A stretch of DNA of 64,000 bases from Ruminococcus flavefaciens (GTDB lineage Bacteria; Bacillota; Clostridia; Oscillospirales; Ruminococcaceae): assembly GCF_900143025.1 (NCBI RefSeq), contig NZ_FRCT01000001.1, forward strand, positions 407,554-471,553. Direction: 5' to 3'. The notes beneath the pieces were generated by a model. It was given only the letters and a program-made list of their open reading frames with translations. It had not been told where the DNA came from and did no database searches. The position numbers and the translations under genes were made by a program. Positions 16,750 through 25,937 of this stretch are shown here, one piece after another (the first letter of the stretch is position 1; each line of letters begins with the position of its first letter).

Positions 16750-18477
16750 ATGTATAAAACTATTTTTTCAAACATCGGAAAGTACAAAAAACAGGCGATA
16801 CTTTCACCTGTGACCATTATCGGCGAGGTGCTCATGGAAGTGCTTATCCCTATGGTAATGGCTCTCATTATCGACAACGGCGTCAAAAAGGGGGATGTCG
16901 GCTACGTTGCGAAAATGGGCGGACTCATGGTGCTCATGTCTGTGTTTTCGCTGTGCTTCGGAGCACTTGCGGCAAGATTCAGCGCTGTTGCGGCTATGGG
17001 ATTAGCAAAAAATCTCAGAAGTGCGCTTTTCAGGAAGGTGCAGGACTTTTCCTTTGCAAATGTGGATAAGTTCTCAACGGCTTCGCTGACAACAAGGCTC
17101 ACCACCGATGTTACAAACATTCAGAATGCGTTTATGATGTTCATTCGTATGGCTTTTCGTTCGCCTATAATGCTCGTATGTGCGACTATTATGGCTGTAA
17201 GGCAGAATGCAAGGCTCTCTCTGGTGTTCCTGTTTGCGATACCTGTGCTGGCTTTTGCGGTGTTCTTCATTATCTCGAAGGCTCACCCGCGCTTCGGAAA
17301 AATGCTGAAAAAGTACGATGACATGAACGGAAAGATACAGGAAAACCTTATCGGTATCCGCGTAGTAAAGGCTTTTGCCCGTGAGGAGCATGAGAAGAAG
17401 AACTTTGAGGAGAATACCGACAGTGTACGCCGTGCGCAGTTTGCCGCTGAAAAGCTGGTAATACTCAATATGCCTATCATGCAGCTGGTAATGTATGCGA
17501 GCATCACGGCTATACTCTACTTCGGCGGTCATATGGCTGTCAACGGGAATATTAAAACAGGCGAGCTTTCAAGCTTTATCATGTACGTCGGACAGATACT
17601 CCTGTCACTTATGATGATATCAATGCTCTTTATAACCTTCGTTATTTCAAGAGCTTCTATACAGCGTATATACGAGGTTCTTGCGGAAGAGCCTACTATC
17701 AAGGACTCAGAGGCTTCTCAGGTATCTGCTGAGGACGGCTCTGTGCGCTTTGAGGATGTAAGCTTCAGCTATTATGATGATATGGATAATCTTGCCCTTG
17801 ACAGTATAAATCTTGACATAAAATCGGGCGAAACTATCGGTATCATAGGTGGTACAGGTTCGTCAAAGACCTCGCTGGTACAGCTTATCCCTCGTCTTTA
17901 CGATACAACAAAGGGCAGAGTTATTGTTGGAGGTCACGATGTTAAGGAGTATGCTCTGGAAACTCTGAGAAATCAGGTCGCTATGGTCTTGCAGAAAAAT
18001 GTGCTCTTTTCGGGCACTATCAGGGATAATCTCCGCTGGGGAAACGCAGAGGCTACAGATGAGGAGATAATCGACGCCTGTAAGTCCGCCTGCGCTCATG
18101 ATTTCGTTATGAGTTTCCCAGATGGCTATGATACGGACTTAGGACAGGGCGGTGTAAACGTTTCGGGCGGACAGAAGCAGAGACTGTGTATCGCCCGTGC
18201 CCTTCTCAAAAAGCCTAAGATAATCATTCTCGACGATTCCACAAGCGCTGTGGATACCGCTACGGACAGTAGTATCAGAAAGGCTTTCAGCGAAAAGCTT
18301 GCCGATACTACCACTATAATTATTGCTCAGCGTATTTCCTCTGTTATGGACGCTGACCGTATAATCGTCATGGACGGCGGCAAAATAACAGATGTGGGCA
18401 CACACGAACAGCTTATGCAGACAAGTGAGATATACCGTGAGGTATATGACTCACAGCAGAAAGGAGCTGATGAATAA
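16750..18477 (+). CDS. ABC exporter half-transporter, degenerate-site subunit
   Basis: The 575-residue protein has an N-terminal six-span ABC exporter membrane domain (about 15-305) and a C-terminal nucleotide-binding domain. Walker A is 'GGTGSSKTS', the signature is 'VSGGQKQR' and Walker B ends in 'ILDDSTSAVD'. The Asp replacing the catalytic Glu marks the non-catalytic half of a heterodimer. The second subunit follows with a TAATG overlap, so the two form one exporter. The substrate may be a lipid, peptide or drug. Of two in-frame ATGs the one at 16750 is preferred, since AAAGGGG ends seven bases before it and only one base before the ATG at 16744. Confidence 0.9.
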   Translation: MYKTIFSNIGKYKKQAILSPVTIIGEVLMEVLIPMVMALIIDNGVKKGDVGYVAKMGGLMVLMSVFSLCFGALAARFSAVAAMGLAKNLRSALFRKVQDFSFANVDKFSTASLTTRLTTDVTNIQNAFMMFIRMAFRSPIMLVCATIMAVRQNARLSLVFLFAIPVLAFAVFFIISKAHPRFGKMLKKYDDMNGKIQENLIGIRVVKAFAREEHEKKNFEENTDSVRRAQFAAEKLVILNMPIMQLVMYASITAILYFGGHMAVNGNIKTGELSSFIMYVGQILLSLMMISMLFITFVISRASIQRIYEVLAEEPTIKDSEASQVSAEDGSVRFEDVSFSYYDDMDNLALDSINLDIKSGETIGIIGGTGSSKTSLVQLIPRLYDTTKGRVIVGGHDVKEYALETLRNQVAMVLQKNVLFSGTIRDNLRWGNAEATDEEIIDACKSACAHDFVMSFPDGYDTDLGQGGVNVSGGQKQRLCIARALLKKPKIIILDDSTSAVDTATDSSIRKAFSEKLADTTTIIIAQRISSVMDADRIIVMDGGKITDVGTHEQLMQTSEIYREVYDSQQKGADE

Positions 18478-20366
18478 TGCCTCCTGTAAAACAAAGAGAA
18501 ATGGCTAAGCCTGAACATACCTTTGCCGCATTGAAGCGTATTTTCAGCTATATGCACGGCTTTCGCATACAGTTCGTATTAGTTATTATCGGGATATTCA
18601 TCAGTGCCTTTGCGGGAATAGCGGGAAATTACCTGCTGAAGCCCATCATCGACAATCTTGAGAACGCTTTCAAGACAGGTCACTGGAAATACGGCAAGTT
18701 CATAGGCATACTTACCGTTATGGCGGTAATATATGCTCTTGGTGCGTTGTCCACGCTGTTTTATCAGCGTGTGATGATGAAGATATCCACAACCACTCTC
18801 ATGCGTATAAGAAACGACCTTTTCTGCAAAATGGAGATGCTCCCTATACGCTTCTTTGACAAGCATACTCACGGCGAGCTCATGAGCCTTTACACCAACG
18901 ATACTGACGCTATACGCGAAATGCTCAGCAACAGTATCGCTCAGTTCATAAGCTCCGCTATAACTATCGTGGGCGTTTTCACGGCTATGCTTATTTACAG
19001 CTGGAGACTTACCATACTCGTTGTGGCTGTACTGTTCGTCATAGTCAAGGTAATAGGCTTTGTGGGCTCACGAAGCGGAAAAGGCTTTGCGGCACAGCAG
19101 AAGGCTCTTGGCAGAGTAAACGGGTATATCGAGGAAATGATAGACGGTCAGAAGGTAGTAAAGGTATTCTGTCACGAGGAAAAGGCAGGAGAGGAGTTCG
19201 ACGCACTTAACGAGGAGCTCTGCAAGGCTGCTACCCATGCAAATACCTTTGCCAATATCCTTATGCCGATCATGAACAATCTGTCCTATATACACTACGC
19301 TCTGACTGCTATTGCAGGCGGTATCATGGCTGTAAAGGGCATAGGCGGCATGACTGTTGGTACTGTTGTGTCTTATTTGCAGTTCACACGTTCCTTCTCG
19401 CACCCTATCACACAGGTTTCTCAGCAGTTAAACTCAGTTCTTACCGCACTTGCAGGCGCTGAGCGTATCTTCCGCGTCATTGACGAAGAACCAGAAACTG
19501 ATGACGGATATGTTACTCTTGTAAACGCTGATATAGCAGCTGACGGCACTATTACCGAGTCTGACGAGCGTACAGGCAGATGGGCTTGGAAGCACCCTCA
19601 CAAGGCTGACGGCACTGTTACCTATACCGAGGTGCGCGGAAACGTGGAATTCGATGACGTAGTATTCGGCTATGAGCCGAATAAGACTGTCCTCAACGGT
19701 ATTTCGCTGTATGCAAAGCCCGGTCAGAAGATCGCCTTCGTTGGCTCTACTGGAGCAGGAAAGACTACCATAATCAATCTCATAAACCGCTTCTACGATG
19801 TACCCGAGGGCAAGATACGCTACGATGGCATAAACATCAACAAGATAAAGAAGGACGACCTGAGGCGTTCACAGTCTATAGTATTGCAGGATACCCACCT
19901 TTTCACAGGTACGGTAATGGAAAATATCCGCTACGGCAGACTTGACGCAACAGATGAGGAGGTATATGCGGCTGCTAAGCTGGCTAATGCCGACAGCTTC
20001 ATACATCACCTTGAAAACGGCTATGATACCATGCTTACCGCTGACGGTGCAAACCTTTCACAGGGACAGAGACAGCTCCTTGCCATTGCCCGTGCTGCTG
20101 TTGCCGATCCTCCTGTGCTTATCCTCGACGAGGCTACAAGCTCTATCGACACACGTACAGAGGCTCTTATCGAAAAGGGTATGGACTCGCTCATGGAGGG
20201 CAGAACGGTATTCGTTATCGCTCACAGGCTTTCCACTGTCCGCAATTCCCACGCAATAATGGTGCTTGAGCACGGAAAGATAATCGAGCGCGGAAACCAT
20301 AATGAGCTTATTGCTCAGCACGGAAAGTATTACCAGCTCTATACGGGAATGTTTGAGCTGTCGTAA
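18477..20366 (+). CDS. ABC exporter half-transporter, catalytic subunit
   Basis: The 629-residue protein has the same layout as its neighbour: a membrane domain (about 30-330), then a nucleotide-binding domain with Walker A 'GSTGAGKTT', signature 'LSQGQRQLLA' and Walker B 'LILDEATSSID', which keeps the catalytic Glu. It is therefore the active half of the heterodimer. An insertion of about 45 residues just before the nucleotide-binding domain ('AADGTITESDERTGRW') is typical of this exporter subclass. The start overlaps the stop of the first gene by one base, and AAGGAG lies 10 bases before it. Confidence 0.92.
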   Translation: MPPVKQREMAKPEHTFAALKRIFSYMHGFRIQFVLVIIGIFISAFAGIAGNYLLKPIIDNLENAFKTGHWKYGKFIGILTVMAVIYALGALSTLFYQRVMMKISTTTLMRIRNDLFCKMEMLPIRFFDKHTHGELMSLYTNDTDAIREMLSNSIAQFISSAITIVGVFTAMLIYSWRLTILVVAVLFVIVKVIGFVGSRSGKGFAAQQKALGRVNGYIEEMIDGQKVVKVFCHEEKAGEEFDALNEELCKAATHANTFANILMPIMNNLSYIHYALTAIAGGIMAVKGIGGMTVGTVVSYLQFTRSFSHPITQVSQQLNSVLTALAGAERIFRVIDEEPETDDGYVTLVNADIAADGTITESDERTGRWAWKHPHKADGTVTYTEVRGNVEFDDVVFGYEPNKTVLNGISLYAKPGQKIAFVGSTGAGKTTIINLINRFYDVPEGKIRYDGININKIKKDDLRRSQSIVLQDTHLFTGTVMENIRYGRLDATDEEVYAAAKLANADSFIHHLENGYDTMLTADGANLSQGQRQLLAIARAAVADPPVLILDEATSSIDTRTEALIEKGMDSLMEGRTVFVIAHRLSTVRNSHAIMVLEHGKIIERGNHNELIAQHGKYYQLYTGMFELS

Positions 20367-20391
20367 GTTATTTTACACAATTCATTTTTTT

Positions 20392-20435
20392 GCCGCAGAT
20401 AAAAGTTTGTTGAATAAACAGCTTGAATCTGCGGC
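20392..20435 (+). terminator. Possible terminator after exporter operon
   Basis: GCCGCAGAT pairs with ATCTGCGGC around a 26-base loop. The tail has only a few Ts, so this is a weak call. Confidence 0.45.
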
Positions 20436-20490
20436 ATTTATCGTGTATTATTATATTAGTATAAAGTATGACACGGAAAGAGGATAATAT

Positions 20491-21219
20491 ATGAAAATAA
20501 GAAGAATATTCTCGGTACTGGCTGCCGCTGCTGTTATCTGCGGTACTGCTTCATGCAACGAAAAGGTCAAGACCAGTAAGAATGCTGATGATACTGTTAA
20601 TAAGTCTGCTGCTCCTTCAGACCTTTCGGGCGTTGATTTTGAGGATACAGTTACAGCTGGCTCGGGCGATGCTTACCTTGCTATTGCCGATAAGGACTTC
20701 ACTATGCAGTATCTCGGCGGAAGCGATGAGAATAATCAGCTCACTTTTGATGCAGGAGTTGTCCACATCGACGGCAACGGAGATTATAAGGTAAGTGTAA
20801 ATGCGGACACAAAGGGCTTCAGATACAGAGCTACGGGAGATCCCGATAAAGAGTACAAGCCAAAGGGTCTGGAATATGCTGCTGTTATTATAAATGACGG
20901 CGAAGCTGCTGTTCCCGATGCAGTTATCACTATCAAGAAGGTAAAGGTGGACGGTAAGGATATAGAGCTGAAAAAGAAGAGCTTTACCTATACGGACGCA
21001 GGAAAGCTCCGCTCGAATATTTTCAATGAGTGGATAGCAGATGACGGACTCCCTGAAGATTCAAGGACGGATAAGGGGGCGCTTTTCAATAATTTCGATA
21101 ATTCTTCCCCCTCAGATATCAACGACGGAAGCTATTCAGCTCAGCTTGTTGATACTGGCGTATTCAATGAATGGACTAAGGTAGAGGTGGAATTCAGCAT
21201 TTCCGGACTTGATAAATAA
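20491..21219 (+). CDS. Secreted lipoprotein, beta-rich, unknown function
   Basis: The 242-residue product has a lipoprotein signal peptide ending in the lipobox 'GTASC' (Cys22), so it should be anchored on the outer face of the membrane. A low-complexity linker (about 24-48) leads to a beta-rich domain with 'YLAIADKDFTMQYLG', 'YKVSVNADTKGF' and 'TKVEVEFSISGL'. This strand pattern resembles the ligand-binding jelly-roll modules common in Ruminococcus surface proteins, but I do not recognise the family. AAAGAGGA precedes the ATG and a strong terminator follows. It is probably monocistronic. Confidence 0.75.
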   Translation: MKIRRIFSVLAAAAVICGTASCNEKVKTSKNADDTVNKSAAPSDLSGVDFEDTVTAGSGDAYLAIADKDFTMQYLGGSDENNQLTFDAGVVHIDGNGDYKVSVNADTKGFRYRATGDPDKEYKPKGLEYAAVIINDGEAAVPDAVITIKKVKVDGKDIELKKKSFTYTDAGKLRSNIFNEWIADDGLPEDSRTDKGALFNNFDNSSPSDINDGSYSAQLVDTGVFNEWTKVEVEFSISGLDK

Positions 21220-21235
21220 CACATAAATCCACAGA

Positions 21236-21268
21236 ATCCTCACGATTTATCCGTGAGGATTTTTCTTT
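21236..21268 (+). terminator. Rho-independent terminator
   Basis: AATCCTCAC and GTGAGGATT pair around a nine-base loop, followed by TTTCTTTT. Confidence 0.85.
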
Positions 21269-21404
21269 TCGTTCAGTTTTCTGTCACAGAATACACATAT
21301 CGGGGGAATATAATACAAGCATAGAACAACGGGAAACAGAAGTTCTCCCGTGAGATCATTTACAGACAGCTTCTATTTTTCATATAAACCACCCTAAAAA
21401 GGAA

Positions 21405-21431
21405 AGGCACTCGGTTACGGGTGCTTTTTCT
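21405..21431 (+). terminator. Small hairpin with T tract
   Basis: GGCAC and GTGC flank a short stem-loop followed by TTTTTC, 26 bases before the next promoter. No gene is seen between 21219 and here, so its role is unclear. Confidence 0.45.
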
Positions 21432-21456
21432 GTTTAAAAAATATTATTAATCAATA

Positions 21457-21485
21457 TTGACAAATTATCCGCGGTGTGTTATAAT
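21457..21485 (+). promoter_or_regulatory. Consensus promoter of YbjN-like gene
   Basis: TTGACA at 21457-21462, a 17-base spacer and TATAAT at 21480-21485 form a perfect consensus promoter. It rules out any translation start upstream of about 21492. Confidence 0.85.
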
Positions 21486-21534
21486 GAAATTACAGCAAAA
21501 TTACCGAAAACTACCACAAATGGAGGAAAAAACA

Positions 21535-21984
21535 ATGGCTGATAATACAATGTCTAAAGTAGTTGCAGATTTCTGCGAGCTTCTCAGAGAAAGAAATGTT
21601 CCCTTCGAGACTAATGAGAAGGACGCAAATATGCTTAGATTTCGCACAAAGCTGCCTCACAATGAAAGTGTGACACCACTTGTGTTCATTCATGTGAACG
21701 GAGATACTAATGCTCTTTCACTTGCACTGAGCCAGATGGTACGCTTCAATGAGCCTGAGGTCGATGTATATAAGGTTATCAATGAATTCAATTCAGACCC
21801 CGAGTGTTTCGGCTGCAAGATGTTCATTGACGAGCGCGGCGAGCTTATCGTTCTTGTAAATTCTGTAGTCGGCGGAGAGACTCCTCACAGACTTGTAGAG
21901 GATTATCTCAACATATCTATTCTCTGCATAGACAAGCACCTCGGAAAAATTCTTGAAATAATTAAGAATAGCGAAAATAATTAA
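21535..21984 (+). CDS. YbjN-like small protein
   Basis: The 149-residue cytoplasmic protein has the alpha-beta pattern of the YbjN and type III secretion chaperone-like fold: an N-terminal helix 'VVADFCELLRERNVPFE', three or four strands with 'ELIVLVNSVVGG', and a C-terminal helix. Members have been linked to sensory regulation and to dimeric chaperones. No catalytic motif is visible. The start at 21535 has GGAGG eight bases ahead; earlier in-frame ATGs overlap the promoter or the ribosome binding site. It is monocistronic, with a perfect consensus promoter and a 16-bp terminator stem, and so is probably well expressed. Confidence 0.6.
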   Translation: MADNTMSKVVADFCELLRERNVPFETNEKDANMLRFRTKLPHNESVTPLVFIHVNGDTNALSLALSQMVRFNEPEVDVYKVINEFNSDPECFGCKMFIDERGELIVLVNSVVGGETPHRLVEDYLNISILCIDKHLGKILEIIKNSENN

Positions 21985-22031
21985 CGATATATAGGCAAAA
22001 ATACGAATTATTTTTCGGATAAAGCAAAATC

Positions 22032-22080
22032 AATTCTACGTTTTGTATACTTTTTATTGTACAAAACGTAGAATTTTGTT
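22032..22080 (+). terminator. Strong terminator, 16-bp stem
   Basis: AATTCTACGTTTTGTA at 22032-22047 pairs perfectly with 22060-22075, followed by TTGTT. Confidence 0.8.
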
Positions 22081-22198
22081 GTGAAATTCGACAGTTTGCA
22101 TCAAAACCTCTTTAAATTTATATTTACTTGTGCTAAACTATAATTAACAAACAGTTATATTTTATGAGCACAAAAAATATGTTTATGGAGGTGTTGGT

Positions 22199-23332
22199 AT
22201 GAGAAAGATCAGAAATACTTCATCAAAGGCAATGGCGGCTTTTTTATCTGTATTAATGGCGTTGAGCTTTTTGACTTATCGTCCGAGGGTCGCTCATGCC
22301 GTGGAAGACACTGACCTTAAAGTAATGGCAGACGAGATAGTTATACTTGTCAATGAGGCAAGAGCAGACGCAGGCTTGAAGCCGCTGAGAGCTGTTCCTT
22401 ACCTTAACGATAAGGCGCGTGAGCGTGCAAGAGAGCTTATCTTTGATTTCAGCCATTATCGCCCGGGCAGAAGAATTTTCTACCTTACGAATGAATGTGA
22501 ATTCACTCTTGAAGATGTGAGCGAGGAGCTTACAGAGTCTATCGCAAAGCAGCTCGATGAGAAATGGTGCTTTGCAACATGGAGCGAGGACAAGAAGAGC
22601 TTCAGAGTCGATGTGAAGAAAAAGGACGACGTTGAAAGCGTACTTATCTGCGAGAACGTTAGCTTCAGCAGCTTCGAAACTACAGAGGGGCTTGCCGAAA
22701 AGATAAGCGGAAAGCAGTTTTTTGAAACATGGAGCGAGGATAATAAATCATTCAGCGTTGACAAGAAATATGAGTCCGCTGTAAATAAGTTCCTCCAGGA
22801 AGAAAAAATCAAGTATACTATGGGCGATCTTTTCATCACCATAATAGATGCAGGTCTTGTTCCTTATGCAAGAGCAGGAGAGAATACAGCCGGCGGTTCT
22901 GATAATGCAAAGGCTACATTCAATCAGTGGAAGGGCTCGCCTGTTCACTGGAAAGCTATAATGAACCCCGATTATACACACATCGGTGTTGGCGTGGCTT
23001 ATGAGAAGGACAGCACATTCAGATACTACTGGGATCAGATATTCATAGGCACTACTAAGGAGCTTGACGGTCAGTATATCCCCGAAAGCACAAAGACTGT
23101 CCCCGTTGGTTCAGGCGATCTCAACGGCGATAAGGAAATAAGCTCGTTCGATCTTATTACTATAAACAAGTTCCTGGCAAAGGAAATCGAATTCAACGAG
23201 CTCCAGATGCAGAGTGCGGATCTTTTACAGGACGGTATAATAACTGCTGCCGATGCAGTGGTGCTGAGAAAGTATATCCTGGGTCGGTTCCATACCATTC
23301 CTGTTACTATGGAAATGTTTTTGAATGGATAG
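22199..23332 (+). CDS. Secreted CAP-domain protein with dockerin
   Basis: The 377-residue protein has a signal peptide (1-34), a CAP/SCP domain in two parts (about 40-90 and 215-285, with 'ILVNEARADAGLKPL', 'RARELIFDFSHYRPG' and 'AGENTAGGS') and a C-terminal dockerin (about 303-365, 'DLNGDKEISSFD' and 'ADLLQDGIITAAD'). Between the CAP parts lies an insert of about 115 residues holding two copies of a 'WSEDKKSFRVD'-type unit about 50 residues apart. CAP proteins are secreted proteins of varied and often unknown activity. The dockerin means this one should dock on the cellulosome. Start chosen from GGAGGTGTTGGT ahead of the ATG. Confidence 0.85.
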   Translation: MRKIRNTSSKAMAAFLSVLMALSFLTYRPRVAHAVEDTDLKVMADEIVILVNEARADAGLKPLRAVPYLNDKARERARELIFDFSHYRPGRRIFYLTNECEFTLEDVSEELTESIAKQLDEKWCFATWSEDKKSFRVDVKKKDDVESVLICENVSFSSFETTEGLAEKISGKQFFETWSEDNKSFSVDKKYESAVNKFLQEEKIKYTMGDLFITIIDAGLVPYARAGENTAGGSDNAKATFNQWKGSPVHWKAIMNPDYTHIGVGVAYEKDSTFRYYWDQIFIGTTKELDGQYIPESTKTVPVGSGDLNGDKEISSFDLITINKFLAKEIEFNELQMQSADLLQDGIITAADAVVLRKYILGRFHTIPVTMEMFLNG

Positions 23333-23370
23333 ATAAAGAAGAGGGAAAATATAGAAAAGTGTGTTCATGG

Positions 23371-23407
23371 CAGAAGCAGCTGAGAGATCAGCTGCTTCTG
23401 CTTTTTA
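23371..23407 (+). terminator. Rho-independent terminator
   Basis: A 13-bp perfect stem (CAGAAGCAGCTGA with its complement) around GAGA is followed by CTTTTT. Confidence 0.9.
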
Positions 23408-23552
23408 TATATACTTGCAGAATGACGAAAAAAGTGGTATCATCATATAGTCGGAAGAAAAATAATTTTTCATGTGCTGTAACATTTTATAAGGGTGCTG
23501 CGAATGTTCTTTATGAAAGGTCGACCTTGAAAAATATAAAGGAGGAATGAGT

Positions 23553-24119
23553 ATGACAAGCAACGAGCTTAAAGCAATGCTTGAGCGATCACCTGCGGAA
23601 TGCCATAGGGCTCTTGTCAAAGAATACGGAAAATACGTTTATGCGATAGTTTTCAATAAACTCAGAAACTGCGGTACAAGGGAAGATATAGAAGAGTGTG
23701 TGAGCGATGTCTTTGCTACTATATTTATGAAGTATGAATTCGATGAAAACTGCGACCGCGATATAAAGGGTTATATCGCCACAGTCGCAAAGAGAAGTGC
23801 AATAGACCGTTTCAGAAGCCTTACAGCGAGAAATAATCATACCGTATATTCTGATGATGACGAGATGCAGGAGCTTGTCTCGGACTTCAGCGTTGACGAG
23901 CGCGTTGACCGCTCTGAACTCCGAAGAGTGCTTCTCAACAAGATAGATGAGCTTGGCGAGCCTGATTCAACAATACTTATACAAAAATTCTACTATAATC
24001 GCAAATCGGCGGAGATCGCAAAGTCTTTATTTATGTCTGATGCTTCGGTCAGAACAAGATGCAGCCGTGCAATGGCAAAGCTGAAAGTCAAGCTTGCCGA
24101 AGCAGGTATAACAAGGTAA
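23553..24119 (+). CDS. ECF-type RNA polymerase sigma factor
   Basis: The 188-residue protein has a sigma-70 region 2 ('YVYAIVFNKLRNCGTREDIEECVSDVFATIF' region, about 26-60, with the helix 'AKRSAIDRFRS' near 90) and a region 4 helix-turn-helix ('YYNRKSAEIAKSLFMSDASV', about 147-170). It would direct polymerase to a few promoters under control of the following membrane protein. An ATG at 23547 sits one base after GGAGG; the ATG at 23553 has a normal seven-base gap and is preferred. The partner gene starts 13 bases downstream. Confidence 0.88.
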   Translation: MTSNELKAMLERSPAECHRALVKEYGKYVYAIVFNKLRNCGTREDIEECVSDVFATIFMKYEFDENCDRDIKGYIATVAKRSAIDRFRSLTARNNHTVYSDDDEMQELVSDFSVDERVDRSELRRVLLNKIDELGEPDSTILIQKFYYNRKSAEIAKSLFMSDASVRTRCSRAMAKLKVKLAEAGITR

Positions 24120-24132
24120 AGGGGGAGAAGCT

Positions 24133-25617
24133 ATGAAAGAGAAAAATATATTCGATATACTCGGAAATGCAGAGGACGATTCTATGGAAAGACTTACTGA
24201 CAAGTGTCCTGAGATAACAGATGCACAGCTCGAAAAGATACTTTCTATGAGCGAAAAGAAATATGAAATTAAAAAGAAAGAAATGTTTGGAAACAGAACA
24301 GAGAAAGATAATAATATAAAAATGACGAAAAATGATGTTGTAGAGGGCGTTGAAAGGGTACGCAGACCTGCATGGCTCACACCTTTGTATTCAGTCGCAT
24401 CACTTATTCTTGTGGCAGGAGTTGTGCTTGGTGCTATGGCTTTCATGCGCAAGGATAAACCAGGAAAGATAGACACAGGCGTTATAAATCCTGCTGTTAC
24501 AGCTACAACAATAAAGGTAAGCGGTACAACTCATGTATCCACTGACAAGAACGGCTCTACTATCACCACAACAGTAACAACGACTGCAATAGACGGCAAG
24601 GCAAAGACCGAGGTCGTGACTGTTGAAGGCGGTAAGGCAGTAAATGAAGAGATAAAAGAATTCGTTGGCGAGTGGAAGTATCAGGTCTCAGCATCAGGCT
24701 ATAATACTGTGGATAAGGGTGCAAAGGATAACGGTATCGTAGTCGTACACGAGGACGGAACATACACATACACCGACATTAACGGCAATGTGGAAACAGG
24801 TACAGTAAAGGCTGGCGTTGAGGAATTCGGCGGTTCAAGCTCCCGTACTGTAAATTTCTATAAGGGTTCTGAGTTCAGCTTTGGCGGCTATTACCATGAA
24901 CCTGATGTGATATCTATCGGAAACGGCAGTGCGTCACGTCTGGTAAGAGGAACTATGTATAATGATTACGGCAAGCCTGATTATACGGAATATCAGAATA
25001 CCGCACGTAATCTGGTTGAAAAATACTACGAAATGATACCGGAGTTTTTGTTCAGGTTCAGAGAATACAGAAATATGAATGATACTGTTACTTTTAAGCT
25101 TAAATCTCTTAATTCAGGTGAAATAGAAGATGTAGTATTTGCTCGTATTTCAGGCAATGGACTTGAATTCAATTCAATGGACGATATTTATGCCTATAAA
25201 AGAACAGTAATGACAGAAAGCTATTATGAAGCAGCTTTATATGCTGATTATAAGTATATTGATGATAGTTATAACAGCGGCGACTATATAGACGAAACAG
25301 GTGTTCTGCCAAGTAAAGCGATCAACAGCAAAGGTTATATTATATACAGAGGCAATCTGTATGTAAGCACAAGCCCTGAACAGGTAGGCTGGATAGGTCA
25401 TACAGCTCCTACAGAGCCGATAATCATAACAGATGTTACAGCTACATCATTCAGAGCTTATTATCCAAGTATTATTGGAAATTACGGATCCGAAACACAT
25501 CTGAGCTGTGATATATTTGATTTCGTTCTTGACCCAAGCTGCAATGACTGGAGAATAAACAGTCTCACATATGACGATTACTCTGTATATCAGACAAAGG
25601 CAGCAGAAAATAGCTAA
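24133..25617 (+). CDS. Membrane-bound sigma-factor partner with large ectodomain
   Basis: The 494-residue protein has a cytoplasmic N-terminus (1-80) with a helix 'ITDAQLEKILSMSEKKYE', one membrane span at about 82-104 and a long outside part. A Thr-rich linker precedes a lipocalin-like beta region (about 175-275) and a C-terminal domain of about 190 residues with 'SGDYIDETGV' and 'QVGWIGHTAPTEPIII'. Position after an ECF sigma gene plus topology argue for an anti-sigma factor or sensor. The last domain is shared with the lipoprotein at 46567-47991. A strong AAAGGGGGAG site precedes the ATG. No canonical zinc anti-sigma motif is seen. Confidence 0.7.
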   Translation: MKEKNIFDILGNAEDDSMERLTDKCPEITDAQLEKILSMSEKKYEIKKKEMFGNRTEKDNNIKMTKNDVVEGVERVRRPAWLTPLYSVASLILVAGVVLGAMAFMRKDKPGKIDTGVINPAVTATTIKVSGTTHVSTDKNGSTITTTVTTTAIDGKAKTEVVTVEGGKAVNEEIKEFVGEWKYQVSASGYNTVDKGAKDNGIVVVHEDGTYTYTDINGNVETGTVKAGVEEFGGSSSRTVNFYKGSEFSFGGYYHEPDVISIGNGSASRLVRGTMYNDYGKPDYTEYQNTARNLVEKYYEMIPEFLFRFREYRNMNDTVTFKLKSLNSGEIEDVVFARISGNGLEFNSMDDIYAYKRTVMTESYYEAALYADYKYIDDSYNSGDYIDETGVLPSKAINSKGYIIYRGNLYVSTSPEQVGWIGHTAPTEPIIITDVTATSFRAYYPSIIGNYGSETHLSCDIFDFVLDPSCNDWRINSLTYDDYSVYQTKAAENS

Positions 25618-25620
25618 ACT

Positions 25621-25925
25621 AAAAGCCCCGACTTTAACCGTGATACTAATATAGTATTTTTGTACCTTATATTGAGGGAAACCCTTTTGAAAAAGGGTTC
25701 TCCCTCAAACTCCCTTCCTAAAACTTCTGGTTTTATTTTTTCACAGATAGGGCGCACTCAAAATAAAAAAGTTCCGCAAGTAATGCGGGGGGGCCCTATC
25801 TGTGAAAAAATCAGCTAAAAAGTCTTTGGAAAGGGGTTCGGGGAAGAACCTTTCCTCAGAAAGGTTTTCCCCGATAAAAAGTATAAACTGCTATATGGGT
25901 ATCGTGGTTAAGTCGGGGCTTTATT
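25621..25925. repeat. MITE-like element with nested inverted repeats
   Basis: The 320-base gap between convergent genes is almost filled by a 305-base element whose ends are inverted repeats of about 42 bases with roughly three quarters identity (left 'AAAGCCCCGACTTTAACC', right its complement minus one T). Inside lie further hairpins: AGGGAAACCC-type at about 25674-25708, a perfect 17- to 18-base inverted repeat containing 'TTCACAGATAGGGC' with arms near 25737 and 25794, and AACCTTTC/GAAAGGTT at about 25847-25871. No open frame is present. It could be a miniature transposable element or a bidirectional terminator split by an insertion. Confidence 0.65.
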
Positions 25926-25937
25926 TATATAACTATA

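Noticed and set aside
20579..20800. Overlapping plus-strand frame inside the lipoprotein gene
   Set aside because: It lies in a second frame of a gene with clear signal peptide and ribosome binding site, and has no start signal of its own.
22748..23298. Minus-strand frames within the CAP-dockerin gene
   Set aside because: They are shadows of the real gene, whose domains are clear on the plus strand.
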